From Ryuthela nishihirai (Eukaryota; Arthropoda; Arachnida; Araneae; Heptathelidae), in contig JAWZYU010000017.1 in NCBI GenBank assembly GCA_038380435.1, forward strand, positions 22,381,283 through 22,445,282: a stretch of DNA of 64,000 bases, in the 5' to 3' direction. The stretch's first letter is position 1, and each line of letters starts with the position of its first letter. The notes under the pieces are model-generated. The model was not told the origin of the DNA. It saw nothing but the letters and a program-made list of their open reading frames with translations, and searched no databases. The translations under genes were made by a program, and so were the position numbers. Shown here one piece after another: positions 45,501 through 57,589 of this stretch.

Positions 45501-46496
45501 TCAGATATAGGAAGCTGAAAACAAAGGGAGGATGACATAGTCATCCTAATATACCTTAAATTTTGTTTGCACAAGTCTTGTCACAGTTTATTGTCTTGCT
45601 TAAAGATACTATCACCATTGCTGAGCAGCAGAATATTGATGGCTGCACTGGTTCTGTATATAATTCTCCACTCTTCTATGTTCAGCCACTCTGTAGCCAA
45701 TAGGCATTGCTGCACACATCAGAGGACCCAGTAAATACCAAAGAAAGAATTTATAGATCGTGATGTCACCTTACTCTTAAGGTATATTGCCAAATGCCCC
45801 CCTCCCCACATTCCTCATGCTTCAGTTAGCATGGCACAAAAGGTAGGATGATTTAACAAGCACACATTTATCAAATTTTTTATGTTTAAATCATGGTATT
45901 ACTTGCACCATGCAAATTGCTGGATCCTGTTATGTATAGTCAGGTTGACAGTTGTGCCATCTGCAGTGATACTGTAATTTGTTAGGATTCACAGCATTGT
46001 TATTCTGGATACGGGTCCATCAGTCCACCATTGTTACTCTCCTCTTGGCATGCATCACCATCTCTCACCTTGTGGAGTGACTTTCCTTTTTCCACTGGAC
46101 TGCTTGTAATGGTTCACTATTTTTTCATTGGTTGAGGTTGTAAACCTTTGGAACAACAGTGGGAACAGTCTTCTATCTGTGCTTTTATGAAGACATTGAC
46201 ACCTGCCTCCTGACTTCCATGATTCCTTTAATAGTCCATTAAATCATAGCACCTATTGATGATTAATGCACTTCACATCTACAGCTGCCAACTATTGATT
46301 GCAGTCTATACTGGACTTCCCCATTTTTATAGCACCAGTATAGTCATTATTCATTGTAGGTGGAGTGTTCATATTTCAATTACGAGTTTATAAATTAAGT
46401 ATGATGAATTTATATTACTCATTTGTTTACACAGCTCAGTAATATTCTTTACTCAAGTCTTTTGTCAAATAAAAATTCCTTAAAAATGGTTTTTAG

Positions 46497-46705
46497 ATAT
46501 CTGAATGATCTGTACACATTGGAATTACGTCCCTACTCTAGTGTGATGACATGGGATATTCCTCAGTATTGTGGACAGCCTCCTCCACCACGAGAATCTC
46601 ACACAGCTGTTGCATATCATGGAAAAAATAACAAGCAGCCAAGGTTGATCATATATGGTGGGATGAGTGGTTGCCGGCTTGGAGATCTTTGGCAATTAGA
46701 AATTG
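46497..46705 (+). CDS. HCFC1: HCF exon 3: kelch blade 4
   Basis: This exon starts after TTTTTAG. Its first base completes Arg157, giving the junction NNIPR-YLNDLY exactly as in other HCFs. It encodes residues 158-226 and one base of codon 227, including [10 protein letters not shown] and the highly conserved [14 protein letters not shown]. The donor is TTG|GTAAGA. An open frame extends both upstream of the acceptor and past the donor, but those extensions have no HCF similarity and are intronic. The stretch [11 protein letters not shown] is a lineage-variable loop between strands. Confidence 0.95.
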
Positions 46706-46989
46706 GTAAGATGTTCTCTATTAGTAGCATTCATATTTTCATGTTTGCTATGTAAAATATTCATTTTATTTATAAAAAAAATATGTATGGAATTGTAAAA
46801 TATGTAAAATACAGCATCTGTATGTTTCAAGAACAAAATAAAATTAAGTGCTTAAACCAAACGAGAAAGTTGCTAATTTGCAGTCATTTGATGAAAATTC
46901 AAATATTAAGCAGATTATAAGACTGTTGAAAGGTTGAGGAATTATGTGTAGTAAAGATAAAAGAAAGATCTAGATGACACCCTATAATT

Positions 46990-47150
46990 GAGTTATGGCA
47001 TAGTGCTCTTACAAAGGTTGAGGAAGAATGGGACCATTTCAAACATTCTGTTATTGAAGCCAATAGTGTTATTCTAGATCTGAAGGAATATAGGAGGCAG
47101 AGTTATTTGAGTGAAACAGTAATGCATCTTATTTCTGACAGAAGTGTGAC
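46990..47150 (+). mobile_element. RTE linker fragment
   Basis: The translated piece VEEEWDHFKHSVIEANSVIL and the following YRRQSYLSE run match the post-endonuclease linker of copy B. It is short, diverged and lacks ends. Confidence 0.55.
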
Positions 47151-47495
47151 ACCATAATAGTCATCCCTTTTGAGACTCCTGGTACTCGCATGTACCACTC
47201 CATGTTTGTAAAGGTGTGAATGCATTAAGTCGTGTTTGAAATAGTTGAGATGTGTGCCATTTCATACTTTATAGGCAACATAATAGTTTTCTTTTGTTTA
47301 CATTAGGAATATTTTGCCTTTTCCAATTTAGTCAAGTTTGTTAGAATCAAGACTAAAAAGATTTTTTTTTTTCAATTTGACATTTAAACCCTTGTGCAGA
47401 TGGACCTGTAAGATTATTATTAAAATTGTTACCTCTCTGAGATTGTATACAGTAAATATTTGAACTTTTGTCATTATTAGTAAATAGCACATATA

Positions 47496-48570
47496 CACAG
47501 AAGAGCCAAAACATTATGACCAGTGCATCTTTATGCAAAACGAAGCAACTGCAGGTAAACAATGGTGCATGAACTTAGCGAGATTATGGATTTGAAAAAT
47601 TAAGGGGGGGGGGAGAAGTCAGGGTGAAAAAAAGTTAGGGAAATCATGGATAATGAAATGGCAAAAGTTAAACTAGTCGATGAAGCAATTTTGTTTCAGT
47701 AAACTAATAAATAAAAAGTAGTAACATAATTATGCCAACTTATTTAACACTAATGTTTTCTGCTAATTATACATTGAAGAGCCAAAACATTATTATCAAT
47801 GGGTGTCATTATGCAAGTCGAAGCAACTGCAGGTAAACGACAGTGTGTGTGTGAAGGTCATGAAACAGTAATAAATAACACCTGATACTGAGCTCTGTTA
47901 ATCAGTGTTATTCTTGTTCTTCAGATGGGAAAAGCAACAGACTGAAGCAAGTTTGACAAAGGCCAAATTGTAATGGCTAGACGATTGGGTCAGAGCATTT
48001 CTGAGACAGCAAAGGCTTGAGGTGCTCATGGTCAGCTGTGGTTAGTACCTTCAAAAAGTGGTCAGAGGAGGGGAAAACCATGAACTGCTGGAAAGGTGTG
48101 GGCCGACCACAGCTCATTGATTCTAGAGGTGAGTGAAGGCTATCCCATATGGTATGAGCCAATAGAAGGGATACTGTGGCACAACTCGCCAGTAATTTGA
48201 ATGCTGGTAATGGGAGTAATGTGTCGCAACATACAGTACATCAAACTCTGCTGAAAATGGGGTTGCGTAGCCGCAGACCACTCTGAGTGTGCATGCTAAC
48301 CTCGGTTCACCTAAAACTACTTACTAGGCTGAAAGTGCCTACAATAAACATGCGAGCATCAAAACTGGACCTTGAATGATTGGAAGAAGGTTGTCTGGCC
48401 TGATGAATTTCGTTTCTTGTTTCACCATGTGAATGGCTAAGTATGTGTGCGTCATTTACCTGGGGAAATGTTGGTACCAGGATGCACCGTGGGACGAAAA
48501 CAAGCCAGTGAAGGAAGTGTGGTACTTTGGACAATGCTTCAGTATCCAAACCTCATTCATTTTCACAAAA
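47496..48570 (+). mobile_element. Tc1-like relic, same family as 23769-24960, with duplicated 5' end
   Basis: The 5' terminal sequence GAAGAGCCAAAACATTAT occurs twice, at about 47500 and about 47772. Each is followed by AAGCAACTGCAGGTAAAC. The second copy runs on into transposase: ARRLGQSISETAKA, a central WPDEFRFLFHHVNG holding the first catalytic region, and RHLPGEMLVPGCTVG. The 3' half, with the second and third catalytic residues, is missing after about 48570. Confidence 0.7.
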
Positions 48571-49135
48571 TGATGCCAGTTCAAAGTTTATTTTACTGGA
48601 AAAGTAATAAATAATGAAAGAAAATTTAACAGATAACCTAATGCAATGTTAAATAAAATATCAACAGCAACAAGTTGTAAGCTGGCTACCCAACATAGCA
48701 TAACTTTGGAAAATCGATAATTATCAATCGGCGGAAAAATCAGTAATACATGGAAGTAAAGTAAATCTACAGAAATGAAAACTCAGAATTAATTGTAAAA
48801 AAATAAAAATACTAAGTCTGCATAGTGAGTTTATAATTCAATTTGTTGGGAGGAAGTATTTGGCTTAAATCATCCAGTAAATATCTTACCGTGTCAAGGA
48901 AGTCCTTTTTTGTTTCAATATCTTATTCATTTTCAGGAAAAGATCCAAATTTTTTTTTTGCAAGAAAAGAATCAATAAAAGAAATATTAACATATAAACT
49001 AATGCGATGTTAAATAATATCCACAATGACTTGTAAAGCTGGCCATCCAATGTAGCATAACCCCAAAAGATCGATATATCAGCTGATGAAAAAAATCGAT
49101 AATTTGCAGAAATGAAAACAAAGGTTAATACTGAC
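48541..49135. repeat. Local direct duplication of about 210 bases
   Basis: 48550-48775 and 48925-49120 share CCTAATGCAATGTTAAATAA / ACTAATGCGATGTTAAATAA, GTAAGCTGGCTACCCAACAT / GTAAAGCTGGCCATCCAATG, and the CGATAAT-rich end, in the same order. There are no obvious transposon ends. Confidence 0.6.
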
Positions 49136-49357
49136 TAGATTCATGATCACATTATCTTATATCAAAGAGGAACTCTTTGTGTAAACATCCACTATAGAGT
49201 CACTTTATTGCACATGTAAGCAATAACTAGGTCACTGCACTCAACCAAAGACTCAATTGCACCTGCTACCATGATGTACCTTATACTGCACTGAACTTTG
49301 AAACAACAACTTCGGCTTGGTTCCTTCTAAGAAAACTTTTTTTTTAGTTACAGTTTC

Positions 49358-49940
49358 GAACTGAATAGTGGGAAAGATGCATAGAATGCTGGGATGAATG
49401 ACAAAATAATTCTGGGAATATTGAAATAGGTTTATGGCAGAAAGGAGTGTAAAATGGGAAAGAAAAATGGTGCTATGTACTTTGCAATCACTTCCAAAAT
49501 CTTATGTTTTTAAAAATATAATTTTTTTGTTTACAGGAGATTTTCAAACTTGAAGGAAAAATTTGTTGATAATAGTTCAAATCAAACTTGTGAGATTGAA
49601 TCAGGTGATTGCTTCAGTGTAGGGTAACCTTAACAAACAAATCTGCAATACCATATAGTGCTCTTAAGAAATGGCAATTAGATGGCTTTAACAAGTGATT
49701 TATATTGTAGTCTAATAAAATATGCATCAAATGAAAAAAAAAAATATCATTTTTCAAGCCTGAATTATATATTTTTTACAAGATATAAAACAATTTTTGT
49801 TGTACTGAAATGAAAATACAGCCGTCCTTGGCCTCTCACTACGGATTCTGAACATATACAGATGATGTGGATACTGGAAGGGTTAAGCAAGGAGAAAACA
49901 GAACCTAATCAGTAGAAAAAACTCCTAGGGATAGAATACT
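49358..49940. repeat. Unclassified dispersed repeat, copy 1
   Basis: It aligns end to end with 57590-58170. Shared blocks are ATAGAATGCTGGGATGAAT, GGAAAAATTTGTTGATAATAG, AACAAACAAATCTGCAATACC and ATATGCATCAAATGAAAAA. No coding capacity, inverted ends or poly-A tail is seen. The family is unknown. Confidence 0.65.
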
Positions 49941-50315
49941 ACTTTATGATAGTATAATGCAAAAATTGTTACTTTCCCGTATTTGAACTTATTCTGTTTG
50001 CAGTTGAAAAATTCTCAATGTTTTATTTTTGAAAGTAGCTTGATTTGTGTGTAAATGACAATGGAGATTTACATTCTTTAGACTTTCATTAGCCATTATG
50101 CCTTATCGAGCACATTGCAGATTTGATCCAATATGTTCACCATTCCATGTGAAACCTAAAATTACCTTGAATCATAATTATCTTTAAATTTTTGATATTT
50201 TGGTGTGTTTTCATTACTATTCTTGATAAACTTATTCTTGGTAAATGTATTTTCATTCAAAGTTTCCTTTGAAAATATATGTTCTATTACTGTACTTCAT
50301 TACTGTAGTTTACTG

Positions 50316-51655
50316 TAGTTCACATGGGATTCATTGATTGAACTTAGCCACTTTTTCTTATCTAAAATATGACAAATGGTTGAATGGATCAATCTTTGTT
50401 TTAGAAACTTTTCATCAATTTCACTGCCACTTTTTTGGTTATTTTTTTATTTATTTGTTGGACATTACATTTTCAACTGAAAACTATTTTTAGCCATTGA
50501 CTACTCTCCCTGTCAATAAACTGACAACTCAAAAGTGGTTAACATTTCATTGAAAAAGCACTAAATGCTGATACAGTTATCATCTCATGAGAAAATATTC
50601 AAAGACTGAACATTGAATAATGCACAATATGGTTTTGTAGATGTGCATGCCATGAATATTTTCACATAGTATGAGACATGTTGAGACAAGGTTTTCATAG
50701 GTGATTTTGCATTGTAATTGTTTGATGTGTGTTTGATATATTTGCTAAAGTTTGCATTTGTGTAATCTAAAAAAATATGAGAAAATCGGATGAAATTCTA
50801 AAGTAAAATAGTGAAATTTTTATGTGTTCTTAATTGTTCTCTGGGAACCACCTGGAAGGAGCTCACAGACCACATTTTGGGAACCTCTAATATATAGCAT
50901 GCATAACATATTGCTCCATCAATGATTTTGAGCCACTTTCAATGGACTCTGTTATATTCTACTCATTATTAAGAGGCTGTAAATGCAAAAATGTCAAGAC
51001 CTATTTTTCATAATGGCACATACATTACTCTTCAACATGTATTGGGATACTTTCATGTTGTGTGAAGCCTTATTCAAAGATATTTAACTTTAAATCTGGC
51101 TCATAATCTGTAGTTTCCAGGTTCGAGTCCCAGCTGGGTCAGCTTTGAAATTTATCTCTGCAAAATTCCCCACCCTGCCCATGGTCAGTAGGGGACACCA
51201 ATGTGCTTGGAAAGACCACTGTCCATCAGATGGGATGTTAAGCTGTAGCCCCATGTGTGGGAGAGCCATACCCTGTGCACATTAAAGAACATGCTGGATG
51301 GCTTTAATGGGAGGCAATCATCTGTTCCAGTGGATCCCCTTCCCCAACTTTCTCTGAGCCTTCGGGGTCCTTGTGGTCTGGCCATTTAGCCCATGATGGG
51401 CAAAAAAGTGCCACTCAGAGGTAAAACAACCCAACTTTAAATTTAAGCATTTTATTGAAAACTGCCACCAGAGAACTCATCAGTCATGTATTGGTTCAAA
51501 AATAGCTCCTTTGATGGTTTTGCAATGGAAGTCAGATATTGATTCATTGCATATGATTTTGTGATCAAAGTTCATGTAGGATTCATTGATTGAACTTAGC
51601 CCCTTTTCCTATTTCTAAAAGATGAGAAATGGTTGATGGCTCAAGCTCTGATTTG
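50316..51655. repeat. Direct repeat pair of about 85 bases
   Basis: 50316-50400 and 51570-51655 share GGATTCATTGATTGAACTTAG and AAATGGTTGAATGG / AAATGGTTGATGG. They are 1.25 kb apart, with the younger SINE 51096-51432 between them. Confidence 0.6.
51096..51432 (+). repeat. SINE family 1, 5'-truncated in the head
   Basis: It is flanked by AACTTTAAAT at 51086-51095 and 51433-51442. It starts inside the tRNA-like head (CTGGCTCATAATCTGTAG), keeps the B box, and is fairly young. Confidence 0.88.
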
Positions 51656-52379
51656 GTTAGCGATTTCTACATTTGATAAGCTTAGATTTGCTTCCACCAG
51701 ATCATTTTGCAGATATTAATCACATTCCTGTTGCACCCCAGAACTCTATACCTCAGGGGCTAAAATTGCCAGACCAAGATTTTACAAACCATTTGTAGGG
51801 TCTTTGTAACAAAACTTCTCCATAAATATTGGTTATGTATCTCAAAGCCTGAGTAGTGTTTCCCCATTATAGTTGTACAGCAGAGCATGACAAATATATG
51901 TTCTATCGATTTCCATCTTTCATTGATTTTTTTTTCTTCTCACAGAAAATTTGAACTAGTTCACAACTCTAAATAGACTAAGAAGCTTACTACAACTGGC
52001 AAAAACATTGTATGCAAATATGACTGATCGCAAGATAACATCAGGTACTTGTGATCTATGTACTAGCTGGCAATTATGGGATGACTGATATATAAAAATC
52101 GTAAATGCAGTGGTAGGATTAAACATATGATTTGTGATTATAAAAGCTTATTTTAAAGAAATACATTTATTGTTTAAAAAGCATGAATTTAAATTTAACA
52201 ACCAGTAGTGTATAAAATGTACAGTAAAGAATATGCCATATGAAGAGTATAAAAGCAATATTATAATTAATCACCAAATGGGTCTCATGGGTTGAAATGG
52301 GTAAAGTTAATATTGGATTAGCATAAAAATGTTTAGTAAAGTAATACATTAATTAACTGACATATTTTTTTGTATACAG

Positions 52380-52571
52380 ACACTATGACTTGGTGTAAAC
52401 CAATGGTTCAAGGAATTCCTCCTTTGCCAAGAAGTCTTCACTCTGCTACTCTTATTGGACATCGTATGTTTGTATTTGGAGGATGGGTTCCACTTGTTAT
52501 GGATGACAACAAAGCTGCTACTCATGAGAAGGAATGGAAATGCACTAATACCTTAGCTTCTCTTAATTTAG
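52380..52571 (+). CDS. HCFC1: HCF exon 4: kelch blade 5
   Basis: This exon begins after TGTATACAG and encodes residues 227-290 plus one base. It contains [12 protein letters not shown], the blade 5 signature [12 protein letters not shown], and [15 protein letters not shown], all strongly conserved in HCF from flies to man. The first codon is completed across intron 3 to give Asp, matching the usual (D/E)TMTW run. The donor is TTAG|GTAATA. The phase is 1 at both ends. Confidence 0.95.
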
Positions 52572-52924
52572 GTAATAATTAAACTATGTAAAAACATGGT
52601 TTATATATGGTATTATTTATACAGAAACACTTATTTCCCATTTAATAATATCAAAAGTTTTTAGCAATTTATTCGTGGTAGAAATGGAATCCCTAGCTTT
52701 TATGCTATTTATTTTTGTCATTAAAATGTATATAGGCTATGATATAAATATTTTTAGAGATTGCAATGTGATGGAGCTCATAGTACCATGTTTCCATAAT
52801 TTATCCATTTCCTGTTGTTGCTAGAGTGGTTTAGTTCAATGTTCCAAATAATCGAGTCCATGTTGCAGCCTGATTTTAAATATTTTCTTTGCTTTTTCCG
52901 AGACCTTTCTTCATTGTTCATAAT

Positions 52925-53290
52925 TCTCTTCAATAATTTGTAGTTTTGCATGCAAACAACATGGCCAGATCAATGCAGTCTTTCCTTTTACGAATAGCTG
53001 CTCATTGGTGGTTGATGACTCCTTCATCTATCCTCATCATTGGTTACATAGTCATTCTGTACTTAAATATGTTATTAAATAATAAATTTTACAACTGTAT
53101 TTAATAGTACACATTCAGATGATGAGTAATTTTGAGATAAATTTCTGCAACCCATATCATTTCTGAACAGACCTTTTAAGCAGATTCTTGAGAAATGTTT
53201 TGATTTCCAAAGTCTCTAGTTGCTGTTTTTAGAGATTTCAGGGCTTTTGACTGTTGAATAATTTGTGGTTGATCATAGGTCTTCTTGAAG
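52925..53290. mobile_element. Two decayed RTE fragments
   Basis: 52925-53055 resembles the RTE C-terminal region on the minus strand (AACATGGCCAGATCAATGC, CATCATTGGTTACATAG). 53165-53280 resembles the RT region on the plus strand (CAGATTCTTGAGAAATG, GGGCTTTTGACTGTTG). Both are old, and they lie in intron 4. Confidence 0.5.
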
Positions 53291-53996
53291 AAATTTTTTT
53301 TTTATAAAGAGCCTTTATTGTAATAATTGGTGGCATTAAAATTGCAGTTAGACAAGTTAAGTTTCAAAAATATAGTTTCACAGTTAATAAACATGTGGAT
53401 ATAAAAATTACTTTGATAGTGAAATTATAGAATTATTCAAAGTTTTGCCATTAATCATTTAATAACTATAAAAAAGCATTATTTCAATTGTCTTTATTTT
53501 TCAGATGGACCAACAGCTGTTGGGCACTAATACAATGTGACAGTTTATCATTAATATTATCAGTATATCATATGCATAATTCTGTTCAGTTTCAGAGAAG
53601 CCTTTGAAGAGTAGTTTCATTTCTAGAGGAGCTTTTTATAAGGATAATTAAGTCCCATGATTCACCTCATGATGAATAAAAAAAGACTTTTGTAAATCTT
53701 TGTTGAAAATTTATGGATAAATAGTAAAACAGTTTAAAACTCATTAACTGAAATATAAAGATGAAGTATTATTTGCAGCAATATTATATTTTTCACAATA
53801 TATTCTTGGATTATTCTTTGTATTTTTTTATATGGCCAGTTTTAATATCACTTGCTTATTAGTTTAAACATAAATCTGAACATTTTTAGCATTAATACAG
53901 TTTTAAAGTATTTTATGTTGTATGGTTGATTTAAATTTTACTCATTATTGGTAAAACGTCATGAAAATTTAATGCTTTGTTTTAATATGTAATTAG

Positions 53997-54142
53997 AAAC
54001 TATGACTTGGGAGCCTTTGGCAATGGAAGTTTTTGAAGATGCTATTCCACGAGCTCGAGCAGGCCATTGTTCTGTTGCTATTAATTCTCGTTTATATATT
54101 TGGAGTGGAAGAGATGGCTATAGAAAAGCATGGAACAATCAG
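53997..54142 (+). CDS. HCFC1: HCF exon 5: kelch blade 6
   Basis: This exon starts after TGTAATTAG and completes Glu291, then reads [14 protein letters not shown] followed by [13 protein letters not shown] and [15 protein letters not shown]. The last run is one of the most conserved parts of HCF. It ends in phase 0 at CAG|GTAAAA. The frame stays open for about 17 codons into intron 5, which reflects the AT-rich intron and not coding sequence. Intron 5 (8.4 kb) separates this exon from the end of the propeller. Confidence 0.95.
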
Positions 54143-54384
54143 GTAAAAATTAATGGAGAAGATATCTATTTCTTATGTTGTTATACAAGGTAATTAATAA
54201 GTCTGTTTATTTTTTCACCGTTCAAAATGTGTACAGTGACACATTACCATGCTGCATTTGCATACCTCTGAATGTAGTATTAAGGAAAAGTATAGTGTCA
54301 GTTCATAACTGTTAAAAGTTTTGGAGTCTTGGTTTCCATCATTTGAAACGTTGTACAATGAGTGAATCAAGTTTGAAATTCGTG

Positions 54385-54546
54385 CCCCATCTAATGGACA
54401 GAAGTCTTTCCAAGCCCATATGTGTCCTCTACTGACTGAAAGCAGGGAGTTTTGCAGAAATAAATCTCTATGCTGGTGCAGGTGGGACTTGAACCTGGAA
54501 CTGCAGATTACAAGTCTAGCACATTACCGACTGAGCTACCTCCTCC
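54385..54546 (-). repeat. SINE family 1 fragment, tRNA-like half
   Basis: It contains only the head and the first part of the body (CTAATGGACAGAAGTCTTTC to GAGCTACCTCC). Confidence 0.75.
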
Positions 54547-54825
54547 CCTGAGATTGTAGTATTTGGAAAATTATTAGCATTTTAGGTAACATACTTATAA
54601 AACCTTATGTTGATTTATTATTAATACTTTTTGTGCAGAGGAAAATGGTGCTGCAATTAATATTCTGTTTGCTGTTGATGAAAATTTGATGTACAGCTAA
54701 GCGGGATATCTATAAGTGTAATAGAAATTTTAAGTGAATTCGATAATCAGGAAATGAATGCTGAATTAAGTAAGATGAATCTAAGTATTTAAATTAGGCA
54801 TCTAATGTAAGGTTTACATATACAG

Positions 54826-55760
54826 TACTGTGCGAATTAATTGGGACAAGCATCATAAAGCTGCATAAGGAGACAGGGTCCGTGGACACGTCCGTTAAGG
54901 GCATTGTGGAAGAAAAAGAAAAACCACCCCTAGAGATGATAGTCTAATTTGAAGAATTAGTATGATAGACCTGAAGAAGACCAGTGGAGACATCAAAAGG
55001 GAGATTGTGTCTCATGGGGTTAATATAGATGCTTCCACCGTACGCCGTCGCCTTCTGGAGTGTGGCTGTTGGGCTCGACGCCCCTTCAAAAAGTAGATTT
55101 TGACACCCACTATGAAGCAAAAAAGGCTATCCTGGGCAAAGAAACATTGAGACTGGACTGTGGAGAATTGGGAAAAAGTGATATTTTCCGATGAAACCCA
55201 CTTTGAGGTGCATGGCTACAGGTCAAATTTCGTCCATCGCTTGCCTGGAGAACCTCTTCTTCACAACTGGAATGCATGTATGGCCACATCCAGCAACCCA
55301 CCCAAGGTCATGTTTTGGGGATGTTTCACAGCTTCCGGGCCACAGATGCTTCACCCCACTGAAGGAATGATGGACAGCAAAAAGTACATAGGCGTTCTGG
55401 AGGCGAAAATGGTCCCAACACTGTAGAGCTGTTTCCTAATGGTGATGGGGTATTTCAACAGGATCTGGCTCCATGCCACAATTCTAAGCTTGCTAAGAGC
55501 TTCTTTACCAAGGAATTCACCTGATCTAAACCCCATTGAAAATTTGTGGGCCATTATTAAAGCGCGCATATCTAAGATGAATTGCACTACGAAAACCAAA
55601 ATGATAGAAAGTGTCATGAAAGTGTGGGAGATGTGTGGAAAGCTAGTGGCATCAATGGTTGAGAGGATGGAAGAAGTAATTAAAGCTAAGGGGGGTAGGC
55701 AAGGGGACAGTGTCCATTCTTGCTGCTTGAGTCTCGAAAGTAAGCCATGATTGGGATGGC
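54826..55760 (+). mobile_element. Tc1-like transposon remnant
   Basis: It starts CAGTACTGTGCGAATTAATT, a Tc1-type terminal sequence. The transposase parts read ENWEKVIFSDETHFEVHGY, PPKVMFWGCFTASGP, GVFQQDLAPCHNSKLAKSFF and NSPDLNPIENLWAIIK. All three catalytic residues (D, D, E) are recognisable, but a deletion and frameshift lie between the second and third near 55510. The matching 3' inverted repeat is not found downstream. Confidence 0.82.
55160..55750 (+). pseudogene. Broken Tc1-like transposase (DDE triad visible in two frames)
   Basis: The first frame (55160-55426) holds FSDETHFEVHGYRSNFVHR, while a second (55439-55750) holds SPDLNPIENLWAIIKARISK. The QQD segment lies in a third reading (about 55435-55500), ending in a short deletion that removes the usual linker before NSPDLNP. 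A stop at 55424 ends the first frame. The N-terminal HTH (54960-55090) is recognisable as DIKREIVSHGVNIDASTVRR. Confidence 0.8.
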
Positions 55761-55774
55761 CAGTTTGTGCCATG

Positions 55775-56400
55775 CTGTTAAAGCTGATTCATCAACAACC
55801 ACTCACAAGCTCTCATCTAAACTTGGTTGCTCACAAGCAACTATAGTGTGACATCTGCAACTCATTGATAAGGTAGCCAGGTGTTGCTTAAATATTCCAC
55901 ATGAACTGACTACTGAACAAGCAAATTGCCCTATTGTGAAATCTGCAAGAAACTCCCCACTGATCTAGGCAACCATTATTTCATCAAGTGGATTGTTATA
56001 AGCGATCTTTTTCAACAATCCAAACACCCAAAAGTAGTGGTTTTACCCAGGCTAGTCCAGACTTAAGAAAGGATGTTGCATATTTGGTGGAATTTTGAGG
56101 GTGTAGCACACTTTGACCTAGTTTCTGATCAACATGACATCAATGATGATCTCTACTCAGCACAACTGGAATGCATATATGATGTTTTAGTCCTACTCAG
56201 GATTGGTAAACAGACATCAGGTACTCCTCCTCCAAGACAACACAGAACTGCAAACTTCACTTCTGTCCAGAGAAAAATTTCAAGAATTGGTATTTAAGCT
56301 TCTTCCTCATCCACCACTTGACCTCTTTTGCTCCATTGCTCATTTTCCTTGAGTTAGGCAGTTTCCATTTAAGGAAGTTGGAAATGAATGTGTGGAGTTT
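55775..56400 (+). pseudogene. Mariner-like transposase relic
   Basis: Immediately after the Tc1 remnant the plus strand shows mariner-type pieces. These are KLGCSQATIVxHLQ, then a (R)C.NIPHELTTEQ run equivalent to the WVPHELTE motif, then WWNFEGVAHFDLVSD, DLYSAQLE and PPRQHRTANF, equivalent to the NARPHTA block with its aspartate lost. It ends in a decayed LLPHPPLDL segment. Frameshifts are frequent, and no inverted repeats are identified. Confidence 0.65.
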
Positions 56401-56826
56401 TTTCACCTCCAAACACCAAGCATGGTATTAAAGAGGAATTGAACAACTTTCAAACAGATAGCTACGAACTATTGAAAATGATGGTTTATATTTCACTGAG
56501 TAAAGCTCATAATTTACATTTTAATAATCATTTTTCAAATAGACAATAAAATGCAGAAAAAATTTAATCACCCTAGTACATACCCCTCTCCCTTCTCTGA
56601 TTCACACAAATAACACAAAGTTCAAAAGGAGCCTATTTAATGATGCATTTGTAATCAAAATAAATGCTATAAATACAAATCAGTTTTAATTCATGGAATA
56701 CATTTCTATGTACAAAACATGTTAAAACTGCTGAATATATAAATATCTCAGGTATGGAAAGAAAGGTGTCATCAAGATTATAGCATCCTCAGTTATGCTT
56801 TATGCTAAATACGATTCTGCTAAAAG

Positions 56827-56975
56827 ATAGCACATCATTTTTTAGTCTTTCATTTTAGCTTGGATGTAGTCATACCATAGCATCTTTATATGCACTAGAA
56901 AATAGCACACCATTTTTTAGTCTTTCGTTTTAGCTTGGGTGTAGTCCTACCATAGCATCTTTATATGCATATCTT
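56827..56975. repeat. 75-base tandem duplication
   Basis: Two units, at 56827-56901 and from 56902, share CATTTTTTAGTCTTTC and CATAGCATCTTTATATGCA with about five mismatches. Confidence 0.85.
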
Positions 56976-57045
56976 GGTATGTATGTATTGATAACTTGAG
57001 ATTTTCAGATTTAGATCTCAATGTTCTGCTGTTTAGTTATTTTTC

Positions 57046-57570
57046 ATTTGATTTCACCTTGCCATCAGCGAGAAAGGAGACATTGATGGGTGTAGGGAGT
57101 ATGTTTGTACGATGTTATGTCATGGCCTTCCTGTGCAGGATAGCCATCACTGTGCATGTTAAAAAAAACATCCTGCATAGCCTTAATAGGAAACTTCCAT
57201 TCCAGCAGCTATCAGTTGGTCCTCACTTTTTTCTCATTAATTTCTGAGAGTTTGGATCCTTGTGACATCATTTTACCACTTGTAAACATCTTAACAGTGG
57301 GATGGGTGTTGGCTTAGGCAGTAGGGCATCAGGCTCATAGCCTGATACTCCTAAGTTTAAATTCCTATTATGCCTGCATTGAGAATTTTTCCTTTAATCC
57401 CTACCATGCACTCAATGAGAAAAGAGATACTGATGACTTGGAAAGACTGCCATGTATCAGATGGAGCTTTTAAGTCATGCCTCATATGCAGGAGAATCAT
57501 ACTATTTTTATGTTAAAGACATACTGGATTAGCCTGATTGTAATCTTCAGTCTGTCTAAATGGCTGTCTA
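57046..57570 (+). repeat. Two old SINE family 1 copies in tandem
   Basis: 57046-57270 has only the body (GCAGGATAGCCATCACTGTG, CATGTTAAAAAAAACATCC). 57298-57570 has a decayed head (GGGTGTTGGCTTAGGCAGTA) and body. Both are strongly diverged. Confidence 0.6.
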
Positions 57571-57589
57571 TTTAGACAGTTTTGATTTG

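Larger units (their letters stand above)
44480..46496. other. Intron 2, distal part; unassigned
   Basis: Beyond the SINE at 45171 and the tandem repeat at 45351, nothing is recognised. The stretch 45590-46340 is less AT-rich and may be an old element, but I cannot name it. Confidence 0.35.

Noticed and set aside
46706..46755. Extension of HCF exon 3 past 46705
   Set aside because: The frame stays open for 16 codons, but similarity to HCF stops at the GTAAGA donor, and exon 4 joins in the correct phase.
55351..55773. 140-residue minus-strand open frame
   Set aside because: It is antisense to the Tc1-like transposase relic, where the DDE motifs are clear on the plus strand.
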